This document shows, in pieces, positions 1-8,318 of a DNA stretch of 64,000 nucleotides (the stretch's first letter is position 1; each line of letters begins with the position of its first letter). The notes beneath the pieces were generated by a model. The model saw only the letters and a program-made list of their open reading frames with translations, was not told the origin of the DNA and ran no database searches. The translations under genes were made by a program, and so were the position numbers. This DNA is from Algibacter lectus (lineage in GTDB: Bacteria > Bacteroidota > Bacteroidia > Flavobacteriales > Flavobacteriaceae): the NCBI RefSeq assembly GCF_900112395.1, contig NZ_FOLN01000004.1, positions 1-64,000 on the forward strand. Reading direction: 5' to 3'.

Positions 1-138
1 ATCAATATCTCCGCCTGTATCGTTTACTTCCGTTTGGTCTCCTGCTAATAAGCTGTCATCGTTTAAATCTTGCTCTGTGCATGATGTGAATACTGTTACT
101 AATAATGCTAATAAGAATGTAATTTTTAATGCTTTCAT
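1..138 (-). CDS. Small lipoprotein, 3' part outside window
   Basis: Forty-six codons read on the minus strand from an ATG at 136-138 and run off the window start, so only the N-terminus is visible. It begins MKALKITFLLALLVTVFTSC, a short charged start, a hydrophobic stretch and a lipobox ending at Cys20, so the product should be an acylated periplasmic or outer-membrane protein. The residues after the cysteine are acidic and polar (EQDLNDDSLLAG), as is common just after flavobacterial lipoprotein cleavage sites. No domain can be recognised and the function is unknown. A possible -7 element on the minus strand (CAAAAGTA read on the plus strand, 249-256) would leave a leader of about 110 nt. 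Confidence 0.6.
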   Translation of the reverse strand, partial: MKALKITFLLALLVTVFTSCTEQDLNDDSLLAGDQTEVNDTGGDID

Positions 139-445
139 TTTCTTCGTGTTTTTGAGGTTATTTTAAATTTTGGCAAATGGAATTCTGGCCCTATAATTTG
201 TACGAATTAAAGGGTAAAAAACTGGTAATTATCTTAAGATCAGTGAAACAAAAGTACAGAAGAAAACTTTTAAATTTTTAGTAAAAAAAGGATTTCCCGT
301 AAAAAACACGCAAAAAAAGGCTTAACCTTACTGAAAAAATAAGGTTATTCTTGCGCAAAATGCATTACATCGATAATCGGCCGCGACGAAGACCTAAAAA
401 AAATTGAAATTGAAAGTAAAACTCTACAGAAAAAGCTAAAATTAG
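139..445. other. Intergenic region between lipoprotein and LacI gene
   Basis: This 307-bp stretch has no convincing reading frame. It holds the leader and possible -7 element of the lipoprotein gene and the terminator of the LacI gene at 312-346. The rest is AT-rich sequence in which I see nothing further. Confidence 0.6.
312..346 (-). terminator. Rho-independent terminator after LacI gene
   Basis: Seven-base perfect arms AACCTTA (324-330) and TAAGGTT (340-346) form a hairpin. Read on the minus strand it is followed by AAGCC and a run of seven T. It lies about 100 nt beyond the stop of the LacI gene at 446. Confidence 0.6.
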
Positions 446-1453
446 CTATAAAGTTGATTTATTTTTAACAATACTCGTCTTTACAATCTTAGTTTTTACA
501 TCTGCACTGGCAGGTAAATTTTGCATTCGAGCAATTAACATTTGCGCAGCACTTACTCCAATCTCTTTTGCGTGCTGACGAATAGTTGTTAATTTGGGGA
601 TGGTGTGGTTAGAATCCGATTTACTTGCAAAAGCAATTACCGAAAATTCTTTTGGTACTTTTAAACCTAGATTTATTGCTGTATTTAGTGCAATAACTCC
701 AGACGAACTATCGGCTGCTATAACAGCATCAACCGTTCTATTCTTTTTTAGGAAAGATTTTATTTTTTTCTGATGATCGTCTTTTTTCCTTTTTATCTTT
801 AAAACTAATGGCTCTTGTACGCCATGTTCTAAAATAGCCTTATTGTAGCCACGCTCACGTAACTTACCCACACTAAGGTCGTTAATATTACTAATAAAGA
901 CAATGTTTTTTCTTTTTTCTTTTAATAAACTCTTAGTTGCATTGTACATCGCATCAAAGTCATCAACTATAACCTTGTCGCACATGACATCGTGAGCAAC
1001 GCGATCGAACATAACAATTGGTAAGCCCTGACTAATGGTTTTTTTAAAGTGTTCAATTTCATTATTAATTTGTGTTTCTTCAGCAACCGATAAAATAAAA
1101 CCATCTACACTCCCATTGGCAAGTAATTGTAAACTTTGTTTTTCTTTCTCTAGCGATTCATTTGATATACACGTAATGATATTGTAACCATGTTTTGCGG
1201 CTTCAGTTTCGATACCAAAAAGGACTTTGGCCAAAATTCTGTTTAAAATGTTTGGGATAATAACACCTATAGTTTTGGTTTTATTATTTTTTAAACTTAA
1301 TGCTACTTTGTTCGGTTTGTAATTGTACAGTTCTGCAAGTTCTTTTACACGTCTCACAGTATCCTCTCCAATTTCTTCGCTATTATTTAAAGCTTTTGAA
1401 ACTGTAGAAATTGAAACGCCTAATTCTTTCGCTAATTGTTTTAATGTAACCAT
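446..1453 (-). CDS. LacI-family transcriptional regulator (first of two)
   Basis: A 335-residue LacI/GalR regulator of normal length. Residues 3-23 (TLKQLAKELGVSISTVSKALN) are the N-terminal helix-turn-helix and hinge start. From about residue 60 (KTIGVIIPNILNRILAKVLF) the periplasmic-binding-protein-like effector domain follows, with the usual SVDGFILS and PIVMFDR segments. The ATG at 1451-1453 gives the canonical N-terminus. It is divergent from the TonB-dependent receptor at 1708, with 254 bp between them, which suggests local control of that receptor. The effector cannot be told from the sequence. A CAAAAATA element at 1486-1493 would be a minus-strand -7 box for this gene. Confidence 0.9.
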   Translation of the reverse strand: MVTLKQLAKELGVSISTVSKALNNSEEIGEDTVRRVKELAELYNYKPNKVALSLKNNKTKTIGVIIPNILNRILAKVLFGIETEAAKHGYNIITCISNESLEKEKQSLQLLANGSVDGFILSVAEETQINNEIEHFKKTISQGLPIVMFDRVAHDVMCDKVIVDDFDAMYNATKSLLKEKRKNIVFISNINDLSVGKLRERGYNKAILEHGVQEPLVLKIKRKKDDHQKKIKSFLKKNRTVDAVIAADSSSGVIALNTAINLGLKVPKEFSVIAFASKSDSNHTIPKLTTIRQHAKEIGVSAAQMLIARMQNLPASADVKTKIVKTSIVKNKSTL

Positions 1454-1660
1454 ACAAGTTTTGAGATATAAAGAAGTGCAATTTACAAAAATACTATTTT
1501 CAAATTACCTTACTAAAAATAAGTTATAATTATTTTATACCAGCAGTTCTTATTGTTTAAATTATATTTTTTCAATTTACCGATATTCTGAGTAATTATT
1601 AAAAATAGAGATCCTTTTGTAATTTTTTCTTAAACAGCATTTACTTTTATTAAATAAGTA

Positions 1661-1680
1661 TAATTTTGTTGCAAACAATA
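1661..1680 (+). promoter_or_regulatory. Candidate -7 element and inverted repeat before receptor gene
   Basis: TAATTTTG at 1661-1668 fits the Bacteroidota -7 consensus TAnnTTTG. Overlapping it, TTGTT GCA AACAA (1667-1679) is an inverted repeat placed where a LacI-type repressor could act. No -33 TTTG lies 19 bp upstream, so the promoter call is weak. Confidence 0.35.
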
Positions 1681-1707
1681 TAGCCAACTCAAACTAATCC
1701 AATTAAA

Positions 1708-4215
1708 ATGAAAACAAAAATTTCAATTGTATTTTCTTTTCTATTTTTATCAACCCAACTCATTTTCAGTCAAATAAACGGAAAAATCATTGACAAAGAT
1801 ATTAACGCACCTTTAGAGTATGCTACAGCGGCACTTTACAAAATAAACACAGAACTTGTGACAGGTGTTGTAACTAACACAGAAGGTGAGTTTTCATTAG
1901 AAAACATAAAACCCGGAAACTATTATTTAGAAGCTTCTTTTATGGGATACACATCTTATAAATCGGCAACTATTTCGGTTAACAAAAAGGGACAAGCTAT
2001 TAACTTAGGTGTTATAAAATTAACTTTAGGCAGTCAGCTAAACGAAGTATTGCTTAAAGCAGAACGCTCTGCCGTAGTACACAAAATTGACCGCCAAGTA
2101 TTCGACACAAAAAAATATCAAAATGCCGAAGGTGGAAATGCTGTAGATGTTATAAAAAACTTACCATCGGTAACTGTAGATGGCCAAGGAGAAATTAGTG
2201 TTCGTGGCAGCAAAGGTTTTACAGTTTTAGTAAACGGAAAACCAACACAAGGCGACGCCGCTTCTATTTTAGCTCAATTACCTGCAAATGCTTTAGAAAC
2301 GGTAGAACTAATTACAGCGCCATCTGCAAAGTACGATCCAGAAGGTAAAGGTGGGATTTTAAATATTAAAACAAAAAAAGGAGCTACTAACGGTACCTTT
2401 GCTCAAATAAATGCTCGAGGTGGCTTTCCGTCAATCGAACCTTACGATACTAAAGTTCCTGCAAAACGTTACGGCCTTGATGCTACTGTAAATAAACGTA
2501 GCGACAAATGGAACCTCTCTCTTGGTGCCAGTTACCAACGTAATGATAAAACAGGCCGAAGAGAAGGCGATATGTTTATTGTAAACCAAGCTGAAGATAA
2601 AACAACCTTTTTACCTTCGGATGGTGAACGTAGTTTTGACGACATTAGCTATAACGGACGTTTTAACGTCGATTTCACACCAAACCCGAACGATGAGTTC
2701 TCACTAGGTTTTTTCGCCGGAAAACATACTAAAGAAAGGTTAGCAGATATTGTTTATTACGATAATCATGCGGTATCTCCAATTGGAACAGAAAATAGAT
2801 TGTACTCCTTTGAATATTACAACCACAATTTAAGAATTAGAAAAGGAGATTTTGCCTTAGGAAGTTTTGATTACGCGCATAAGTTTAACGATAAATCTAA
2901 ACTTTCGACTTCTTTTTTATATGAATACACTTTTTTAGGAGGTCCAACAGTTAATGATAATTTAGGCCACCCGGATAACTCGATTATCTATCAACAAGAA
3001 TACAACACCAATGATAATCCGCTTTACGGAACCCGTTTTAACTTAGATTATACTTGGAAACCGTTTTCTTTCGGAACTATAGAAACGGGCTATCAATACA
3101 GAGACATCGATCACAAAGGAGAATTTGTTTATGAGCGTGATGGTAATTTAGTACCAGAATTCTCTAGTGATATTCAATTAAAACGTGCCATCCATTCGGG
3201 TTATGCGCAATTAACAGGTAAAAAAGATAAATGGGATTATGCTGCTGGTGTTCGCTTAGAGTCTATGGATAGAACCTATACTGAAGCTTTAAAAAGCGAA
3301 ACCACAACCAATTTATACGAGTATGATTTTGTGAAATTATTCCCTTCAGCTTCTGTACAATTTGCTGCAAACGATAAAACAAATATTAAAGCCGCCTACA
3401 GTAAACGTGTTGAACGCACCACCACTTTAAAAATGAATAGTTTTGCCGAGCGCGAACATTCTGAAGTTTTTGAGCAAGGTGATAATACACTATTACCAGA
3501 ATTTATAGATTTAGTTGAATTGGGTATTACTAAAAAATTAAAAGGCGGGAACTCGGTATACGCAACGGCTTATTTTAGACATACCGACAATGTAATAAAC
3601 CGAGTAAACACACTAGCATACGAAACAAATGGAGCCGTAATCGATAGCGTTATAAACCGTGTATATTCTAACGTTGGAAAAAGTAACGCAATCGGTTTAG
3701 AGTTTGGAGCAACCATTAAACCAACTAAAAACTGGAGCAATGTTTTTGGTGCCAATGTGTATAATTATGCTATTGATGGTGTTTTAAATTTTAACCATAG
3801 AGATGGTGTTTCTCGTAGTTATGATATCGATACAGAATCTACAATATATTCTTTCAACCTAAATTCTACTTACTCGTTTTGGGAAAACGCATCACTTCAA
3901 TTTACATTCAATTATCTATCTGCTAGAAACACAGCTATGGGAGAAGATTCTCGTTTTTACTCACCTAATTTAGCCTTTAGAAAAACCTTTCTTGATAATC
4001 GTTTAACTGCAACATTACAATGGCAAAACATAGATATGGGTCTATTAAATACAAACGAGCAACGTATTACAACCTCTAGACCAGACCAATTTTACACCAC
4101 AACTAATTATGTTTACGAAGTAGATATGATATCTCTAAACCTATCATACACATTTAATACGGTAAAAAATAAATCTAAATTTATTGATAGTGAGTTTGGT
4201 AAAAAAGAGTTTTAA
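1708..4215 (+). CDS. TonB-dependent receptor with carboxypeptidase-regulatory-like N-domain
   Basis: An 835-residue outer-membrane receptor. Residues 1-22 are a signal peptide ending IFSQ. Residues about 24-110 form a CarboxypepD_reg-like beta-sandwich (NGKIIDKDINAPLEYATAAL, GEFSLENIKPGNYYLEASFMG). A plug-like domain follows at about 140-225 (VDVIKNLPSVTVDGQGEISV, GKGGILNIKTKKG), and the remainder is beta-barrel of the kind grouped as outer membrane protein beta-barrel family 3. It is shorter than SusC proteins and has no SusD partner, so it is not a typical glycan importer; peptide, metal-chelate or small-molecule uptake are equally possible. Its neighbours are the divergent LacI gene and a HAD phosphatase downstream, so a sugar-related substrate is conceivable but only inferred. 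Confidence 0.85.
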   Translation: MKTKISIVFSFLFLSTQLIFSQINGKIIDKDINAPLEYATAALYKINTELVTGVVTNTEGEFSLENIKPGNYYLEASFMGYTSYKSATISVNKKGQAINLGVIKLTLGSQLNEVLLKAERSAVVHKIDRQVFDTKKYQNAEGGNAVDVIKNLPSVTVDGQGEISVRGSKGFTVLVNGKPTQGDAASILAQLPANALETVELITAPSAKYDPEGKGGILNIKTKKGATNGTFAQINARGGFPSIEPYDTKVPAKRYGLDATVNKRSDKWNLSLGASYQRNDKTGRREGDMFIVNQAEDKTTFLPSDGERSFDDISYNGRFNVDFTPNPNDEFSLGFFAGKHTKERLADIVYYDNHAVSPIGTENRLYSFEYYNHNLRIRKGDFALGSFDYAHKFNDKSKLSTSFLYEYTFLGGPTVNDNLGHPDNSIIYQQEYNTNDNPLYGTRFNLDYTWKPFSFGTIETGYQYRDIDHKGEFVYERDGNLVPEFSSDIQLKRAIHSGYAQLTGKKDKWDYAAGVRLESMDRTYTEALKSETTTNLYEYDFVKLFPSASVQFAANDKTNIKAAYSKRVERTTTLKMNSFAEREHSEVFEQGDNTLLPEFIDLVELGITKKLKGGNSVYATAYFRHTDNVINRVNTLAYETNGAVIDSVINRVYSNVGKSNAIGLEFGATIKPTKNWSNVFGANVYNYAIDGVLNFNHRDGVSRSYDIDTESTIYSFNLNSTYSFWENASLQFTFNYLSARNTAMGEDSRFYSPNLAFRKTFLDNRLTATLQWQNIDMGLLNTNEQRITTSRPDQFYTTTNYVYEVDMISLNLSYTFNTVKNKSKFIDSEFGKKEF

Positions 4216-4240
4216 TACCCTTTAATAAATTACATATGAG

Positions 4241-4280
4241 ATCCTGTAAGACCATTAAGTTTTGCAGGATTTTTTATTTT
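4241..4280 (+). terminator. Rho-independent terminator after TonB-dependent receptor
   Basis: ATCCTGTAA (4241-4249) pairs with TTGCAGGAT (4262-4270), with one G-T pair, followed by TTTTTATTTT. It separates the receptor gene from the HAD phosphatase. Confidence 0.7.
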
Positions 4281-4342
4281 AATATTTAACTAACATCGCT
4301 CTCAGTTCTAGTTTGTATTTTTGTTTTTTTTAAAAAAATTAT

Positions 4343-5155
4343 ATGAATTTATCTGAAGTTAAACTTGTTGTCACCGATATGGATGGCACTCTATTAAACA
4401 ACAATAGTGAAGTAAGCGATCGTTTTTTTAATCAATTTGAAGAATTAAAGAAACGAAACATTCATTTTGTTGCTGCAAGCGGAAGGCAATATCAAAGTAT
4501 TACACAAAAACTTGACACCATTAAAAGTGATATTTCGATAATTGCTGAAAATGGCGGATTAATGCAACATAACAACGAAACTAATGTTTTATTGAAATTA
4601 ACTCCAGAAGACGTTTTAAAATCTATTGAAATTCTTCGAGAAGTTCCGGGCTGCTATATTGTTTTATGCGGAAGAAAAGCGGCTTATATTGAAACGAACG
4701 ATTCTAAATTTATTTCAAAATTCAATGAGTATTACGCAGCTTATAAAATTGTTGACGACCTAACTAAAGTAACCAACGATGATTTTATGAAAATAGCTGT
4801 TTATCATTTTGAATCTTCCGAAGCTAATATTCTGCCTCATATTTCAAACATTGAAAAAGACTATCAAGTCACGGTTTCTGGTTTAAACTGGCTCGATATT
4901 TCTCATAAAGACGCGAACAAAGGCTACGCATTAAGCATGCTTCAAAAGGAAATGGGAATTCATAAAAATGAAACTATGGTTTTTGGAGATTATAACAACG
5001 ATTTACAAATGCTAGAATTAGCTCATTTTAGCTACGCCATGAAAAATGCCCACCCAAACGTAAAAAAAGTAGCCAATTTTGAAACTAAAAGCAATATGGA
5101 ACAAGGTGTAGAAAGTGTTTTAGAAACCTTAATACAGAGCGTTAAAATAGATTAG
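4343..5155 (+). CDS. Cof-type HAD-IIB family sugar-phosphate phosphatase
   Basis: A 270-residue haloacid-dehalogenase hydrolase of the Cof/YidA group. Motif I is DMDGTLL at residues 12-18, with the nucleophile and acid-base aspartates. Motif II is in AASGRQYQS, the motif III lysine lies in DANKGYALSML and motif IV is GDYNNDLQML. The large middle section is the type IIB cap that sets substrate choice. Family members dephosphorylate small sugar phosphates or cofactor phosphates in the cytoplasm; the specific substrate is not readable. A TATTTTTG element at 4316-4323 may be its -7 box, with a very short leader. It converges with the alginate locus and shares the terminator at 5211-5253. Confidence 0.88.
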   Translation: MNLSEVKLVVTDMDGTLLNNNSEVSDRFFNQFEELKKRNIHFVAASGRQYQSITQKLDTIKSDISIIAENGGLMQHNNETNVLLKLTPEDVLKSIEILREVPGCYIVLCGRKAAYIETNDSKFISKFNEYYAAYKIVDDLTKVTNDDFMKIAVYHFESSEANILPHISNIEKDYQVTVSGLNWLDISHKDANKGYALSMLQKEMGIHKNETMVFGDYNNDLQMLELAHFSYAMKNAHPNVKKVANFETKSNMEQGVESVLETLIQSVKID

Positions 5156-5210
5156 ATATTACGAAACTCAAACATCTTAACTTATGTTGAGGTTTTCACT
5201 ATAAAACATA

Positions 5211-5253
5211 AAAAAGCCTTTGATTTTTCAGCTAAGAAAAAGAAAGGCTTTTT
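5211..5253. terminator. Bidirectional terminator between HAD gene and eda
   Basis: AAAAAGCCTTT (5211-5221) and AAAGGCTTTTT (5243-5253) are perfect complementary arms with T-runs on both strands. It serves the converging HAD phosphatase and KDPG aldolase transcripts. Confidence 0.85.
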
Positions 5254-5275
5254 AATTTTTAAAGCGGTATTCCGC

Positions 5276-5944
5276 TTATTTTCTAACAGCTTCAATAATA
5301 GCTAATGCATTTTTTACATCTTGCTCTAATTTAGCGTAATCTTTATTCGCTATAATATCTTTAGAAATTAATTGAGATCCCATTCCAACGCAAGTTACAC
5401 CTGCATCGAACCATCCCGATAAATTTTCTTTAGTTGGCGAAACACCACCAGTTGGCATAATGCTTGTCCAAGGTTGTGGTCCTTTAATTCCTTTTACAAA
5501 TTTTGGCCCGTATAAATCACCAGGGAAAAGTTTCACGATTTCGCAACCTAACTCTTCAGCTCTTGCAATTTCAGTTAAACTTCCGCATCCAGGAGACCAT
5601 AAAACTTTTTTACGGTTACATGCAATTGCAATATCTTCTCTTAAAACAGGAGTTACAATAAAGTTTGCTCCTAAAGCCATATAAAGAGATGCTGCAGCAC
5701 CATCGGTAACAGAGCCTACACCCATAATCATACCTGGTAATTCTGCAATAGCATACTTAGTTAATTCTCCAAAAACTTCGTGAGCGAAATCGCCACGAGC
5801 TGTAAATTCCATTAACCTTGCACCACCATCGTAACACGCTTTTAGTACTTTTTTACTTAGTTCAATATCGTTATTGAAAAATAAAGGAATCATTCCTGTA
5901 TCTTTCATGGCTTGAGCCACTTCTAATCTTGAAAATTGTGCCAT
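5276..5944 (-). CDS. eda: 2-dehydro-3-deoxyphosphogluconate (KDPG) aldolase
   Basis: A 222-residue class I aldolase that splits KDPG into pyruvate and glyceraldehyde-3-phosphate, the last step of alginate monomer breakdown; the family can also act on 4-hydroxy-2-oxoglutarate. The catalytic glutamate and phosphate-binding arginine fit Glu46 and Arg50 (MEFTARGDF). Lys138 in GCEIVKLFPGDLYGPKFV is the expected Schiff-base lysine. PTGGVSPTKENL near residue 164 and the C-terminal VGMGSQLI are typical phosphate-binding loops. It follows kdgK after 89 bp that contain a long hairpin, so the two probably form one operon under the LacI regulator next door. Length is normal for the family. Confidence 0.95.
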   Translation of the reverse strand: MAQFSRLEVAQAMKDTGMIPLFFNNDIELSKKVLKACYDGGARLMEFTARGDFAHEVFGELTKYAIAELPGMIMGVGSVTDGAAASLYMALGANFIVTPVLREDIAIACNRKKVLWSPGCGSLTEIARAEELGCEIVKLFPGDLYGPKFVKGIKGPQPWTSIMPTGGVSPTKENLSGWFDAGVTCVGMGSQLISKDIIANKDYAKLEQDVKNALAIIEAVRK

Positions 5945-5977
5945 TTTTTTATATTTATTCGTTAAGTTAAATAAGCT

Positions 5978-6018
5978 GTTAAGCTGTTGACTCGCAAATA
6001 ACGACTCAACAGCTTAAC
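5978..6018 (-). repeat. Long intercistronic hairpin between kdgK and eda
   Basis: Thirteen-base perfect arms GTTAAGCTGTTGA (5978-5990) and TCAACAGCTTAAC (6006-6018) face each other across a 15-nt loop, with three further pairs possible inside. No T-run follows on the minus strand, so it looks like an RNA stability or processing element rather than a simple terminator. It sits 15 nt past the kdgK stop. Confidence 0.6.
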
Positions 6019-6033
6019 AAATAAACTTATATA

Positions 6034-7080
6034 TTATCTTGCAACACGTCCTGAAGCATCTCCACCCATAAGTTTTTCAACTTCGGCAACAGTTACTAAG
6101 TTCGCATCACCTTTAATAGTGTGTTTTAAACAAGATGCAGCAACTGCAAAGTCTAATGCATTTTGATCATCTTCTGGGTATTTTAATAATCCGTAGATTA
6201 AACCTCCCATGAACGAATCTCCACCACCTACTCTATCTACGATATCAGTAATTTGGTATTGACGTGTTTGTAACATTTGTTTTCCATCATATAAAACACC
6301 TGCCCATGTGTTATGAGATGCAGAGATAGAACCTCTTAATGTTGTAATTACTTTTTTAGCTCTTGGGAATTTCTCTGTCATTTGCTTACAAACTGATAAA
6401 AAAGCTTCAGCTTTAACATCATGTCCTGCTGTTTGAACAGCTGCTCCATCTGGTTTAATACCAAAATGCATTTCTGCATCTTCTTCGTTTCCTAAAACGA
6501 TATCACAGTAAGATGTTAACTCAGTCATTACAGCTTCTCTATGAGCATCATCACAGTAGTTCCATAATTTAGCACGGTAGTTTAAATCTGTAGAAATAGT
6601 AATTCCTTTTGCACTAGCAGCTTTAACAGCCTCTAAACATACATCTGCAGAACCTTGAGAAATTGCAGGTGTAATTCCTGTCCAATGGAACCATTCGCAT
6701 CCTTCAAAAACATCATCCCAGTTAATCATTCCCGATTCAATTTCAGCAATTGCAGAGTGTGCACGATCATAAACCACTTTAGATCCTCTTGATACAGCAC
6801 CAGTTTCTAAAAAGTAAATACCTAAACGATCTCCACCGTAAACAATTTTGTCTACACCAACACCTCTTTTACGCATTTCCATCATAGCACATTCGCCAAT
6901 ATCATTCTTTGGTAAACGTGTTACAAAATCAACATCTACACCGTAGTTTGCTAAAGAAACTGCTACGTTAGATTCTCCTCCACCATAAACAGCGTCGAAA
7001 TTATTTGCTTGTGAAAATCTTAAAAATCCTTGAGGAGCTAATCTTAACATGATTTCTCCGAATGTTACTACTTTACCCAT
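6034..7080 (-). CDS. kdgK: 2-keto-3-deoxygluconate kinase (PfkB family)
   Basis: A 348-residue ribokinase-like (PfkB) kinase expected to phosphorylate 2-keto-3-deoxygluconate to KDPG in the cytoplasm. The first PfkB region is seen at residues 32-45 (YGGGESNVAVSLAN). The second signature is DRVGGGDSFMGGLIYGL, with Asp288 as catalytic base and the glycine-rich anion hole before it. The variant GGGDSF in place of the common GAGDSF is found in KDG kinases. It lies directly upstream of eda on the same strand and divergent from a LacI regulator. A TTAAACGTTTAA operator core in its leader (7116-7127) ties it to that regulator. Fructokinase is the main alternative but fits the context less well. Confidence 0.92.
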   Translation of the reverse strand: MGKVVTFGEIMLRLAPQGFLRFSQANNFDAVYGGGESNVAVSLANYGVDVDFVTRLPKNDIGECAMMEMRKRGVGVDKIVYGGDRLGIYFLETGAVSRGSKVVYDRAHSAIAEIESGMINWDDVFEGCEWFHWTGITPAISQGSADVCLEAVKAASAKGITISTDLNYRAKLWNYCDDAHREAVMTELTSYCDIVLGNEEDAEMHFGIKPDGAAVQTAGHDVKAEAFLSVCKQMTEKFPRAKKVITTLRGSISASHNTWAGVLYDGKQMLQTRQYQITDIVDRVGGGDSFMGGLIYGLLKYPEDDQNALDFAVAASCLKHTIKGDANLVTVAEVEKLMGGDASGRVAR

Positions 7081-7112
7081 TTTTTTAAATACTTATTTGT
7101 TTTTATTAAAGC

Positions 7113-7130
7113 TGCTTAAACGTTTAACCA
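7113..7130. promoter_or_regulatory. LacI-type operator in kdgK leader
   Basis: TGCTTAAACGTTTAACCA contains the perfect 12-bp palindrome TTAAACGTTTAA (7116-7127) around a central CG, the hallmark of LacI-family sites. It lies 33 bp upstream of the kdgK start. The same core sits in the 30-bp palindrome at 7199-7228, centre to centre 92 bp away. Confidence 0.75.
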
Positions 7131-7175
7131 AAAAAATTAAAAATAAATCAAAACCTTATATTTTAAATACCGTGC

Positions 7176-7206
7176 TTTGATTCTAAATACTAACTCTGTA
7201 TATTTG
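7176..7206 (+). promoter_or_regulatory. Promoter of the second LacI gene
   Basis: TTTG (7176-7179), a 19-bp spacer and TATATTTG (7199-7206) match the Bacteroidota promoter consensus exactly. The -7 box is the left end of the operator palindrome. The longest reading frame would start at 7177, upstream of this -7 box, which rules that start out. Confidence 0.75.
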
Positions 7207-7228
7207 CTTAAACGTTTAAGCAAATATA
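7199..7228. promoter_or_regulatory. 30-bp perfect palindromic LacI operator
   Basis: All fifteen base pairs are symmetrical around the CG at 7213-7214. The inner core is TTGCTTAAACGTTTAAGCAA (7204-7223) and the outer ends read TATATTTG on each strand. Placed over the -7 box and start site of the LacI gene, it should give autorepression. Confidence 0.85.
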
Positions 7229-7242
7229 TAAAAAATTTCATT

Positions 7243-8262
7243 GTGAAAAAGAAAACAACCATAAAAGATATTGCAAACGTTTTAAATATATCTGCTGCCG
7301 CAGTTTCAAAAGCACTTCACGACGACTCTAGAATTAGTGATAAAACAAAAAAAGCGGTAAAACAAGTTGCGAAAAACTTAAACTACCAGCCTAACCATTT
7401 AGCGAGTGCTTTAAGAAGCGGCAAAAGTAATCTGGTTGGTGTTATTGTACCGCGTACAAATAGCAACTTTTTTTCTTCGGTAATCCAGAATATGGAAGAG
7501 GTTTTAAACAAAGCGGGCTACAACATTATTATAACACAATCTAATGAGTCTTACAAAAAAGAATGCGCTAATATTGACACCTTATTGTTTACACAAGTAG
7601 ACGGCATTATAGCCTCGATGGCCAATGAAACTGTAGACTTAAGTTATTATGAGAAAGTTAAATCTAAAGGTATTCCTTTAATTCTATTTGATCGTGGTGA
7701 AAACGATTTAAATGTAGATTATATAGGAATTAACGATTACAACAGCAGCCACATGATTGTGGAACATTTAGTAAAACAAGGCTGTAAACGCATTGCCCAT
7801 ATTGGAGGTTTTAAGCGAACCCGGATTTTTAACAATAGAATTCGCGGTTATGTTGATGCTTTAGAAAAATACAATTTACCACAAGATCCAGAACTATTAA
7901 TTGAAAGTAGCTTAACTACTGAAGAAGGTAGAGAAAAGATGATCGAACTATTGGCCTTAAAAAATAGACCCGATGCTGTGTATGTTGCTGGAGATTATGC
8001 TGCCTTAGGTGCTTTTCAAGTTTTAAATGAACAAAACATTAGAATGCCTGAAGATATTGCCTTAGTTGGTTTTGGAAATGAAGCTTTTACAGCTATGGTT
8101 TCTCCAACAATTACTAGTATTGAACAACACAGCTCCGAAATAGGTCAGCAAGCCGCTAAAACGTTTTTAAAGCACGTTAAAAACGAATCGTTTACTCAAA
8201 CATTAAACAAGATTATTTTAAACGCGGAACTGATTATTAGAGACTCTTCTAAAAAACAATAA
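7243..8262 (+). CDS. LacI-family regulator of KDG metabolism
   Basis: A LacI/GalR regulator. I place the start at the GTG at 7243-7245, giving 339 residues that begin MKKKTTIKDIANVLNISAAA. The in-frame extension to a TTG at 7177 crosses the promoter -7 box and a 30-bp operator and adds no conserved sequence. Residues 5-26 are the helix-turn-helix. From about residue 63 (NLVGVIVPRTNSNFFSSVIQ) the sugar-binding effector domain follows, with PLILFDRGEND and DAVYVAGDYAALGA segments. It is divergent from kdgK-eda and has a matching operator before kdgK. Autoregulation and repression of kdgK-eda, relieved by a KDG-type metabolite, are inferred. It converges with the SDR gene at a shared terminator. 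Confidence 0.9.
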   Translation: MKKKTTIKDIANVLNISAAAVSKALHDDSRISDKTKKAVKQVAKNLNYQPNHLASALRSGKSNLVGVIVPRTNSNFFSSVIQNMEEVLNKAGYNIIITQSNESYKKECANIDTLLFTQVDGIIASMANETVDLSYYEKVKSKGIPLILFDRGENDLNVDYIGINDYNSSHMIVEHLVKQGCKRIAHIGGFKRTRIFNNRIRGYVDALEKYNLPQDPELLIESSLTTEEGREKMIELLALKNRPDAVYVAGDYAALGAFQVLNEQNIRMPEDIALVGFGNEAFTAMVSPTITSIEQHSSEIGQQAAKTFLKHVKNESFTQTLNKIILNAELIIRDSSKKQ

Positions 8263-8293
8263 AGCGCCTTTGTAGTTAAACAAAGACGCTTTA
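8261..8293. terminator. Bidirectional terminator between LacI gene and SDR reductase
   Basis: AAAGCG-C-CTTTGT and ACAAAG-A-CGCTTT form a stem with one internal mismatch around a short loop, followed by TATAATTTT on the plus strand. It serves both converging genes. Confidence 0.75.
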
Positions 8294-8318
8294 TAATTTT
8301 GACTAAATCTGTAATTAC

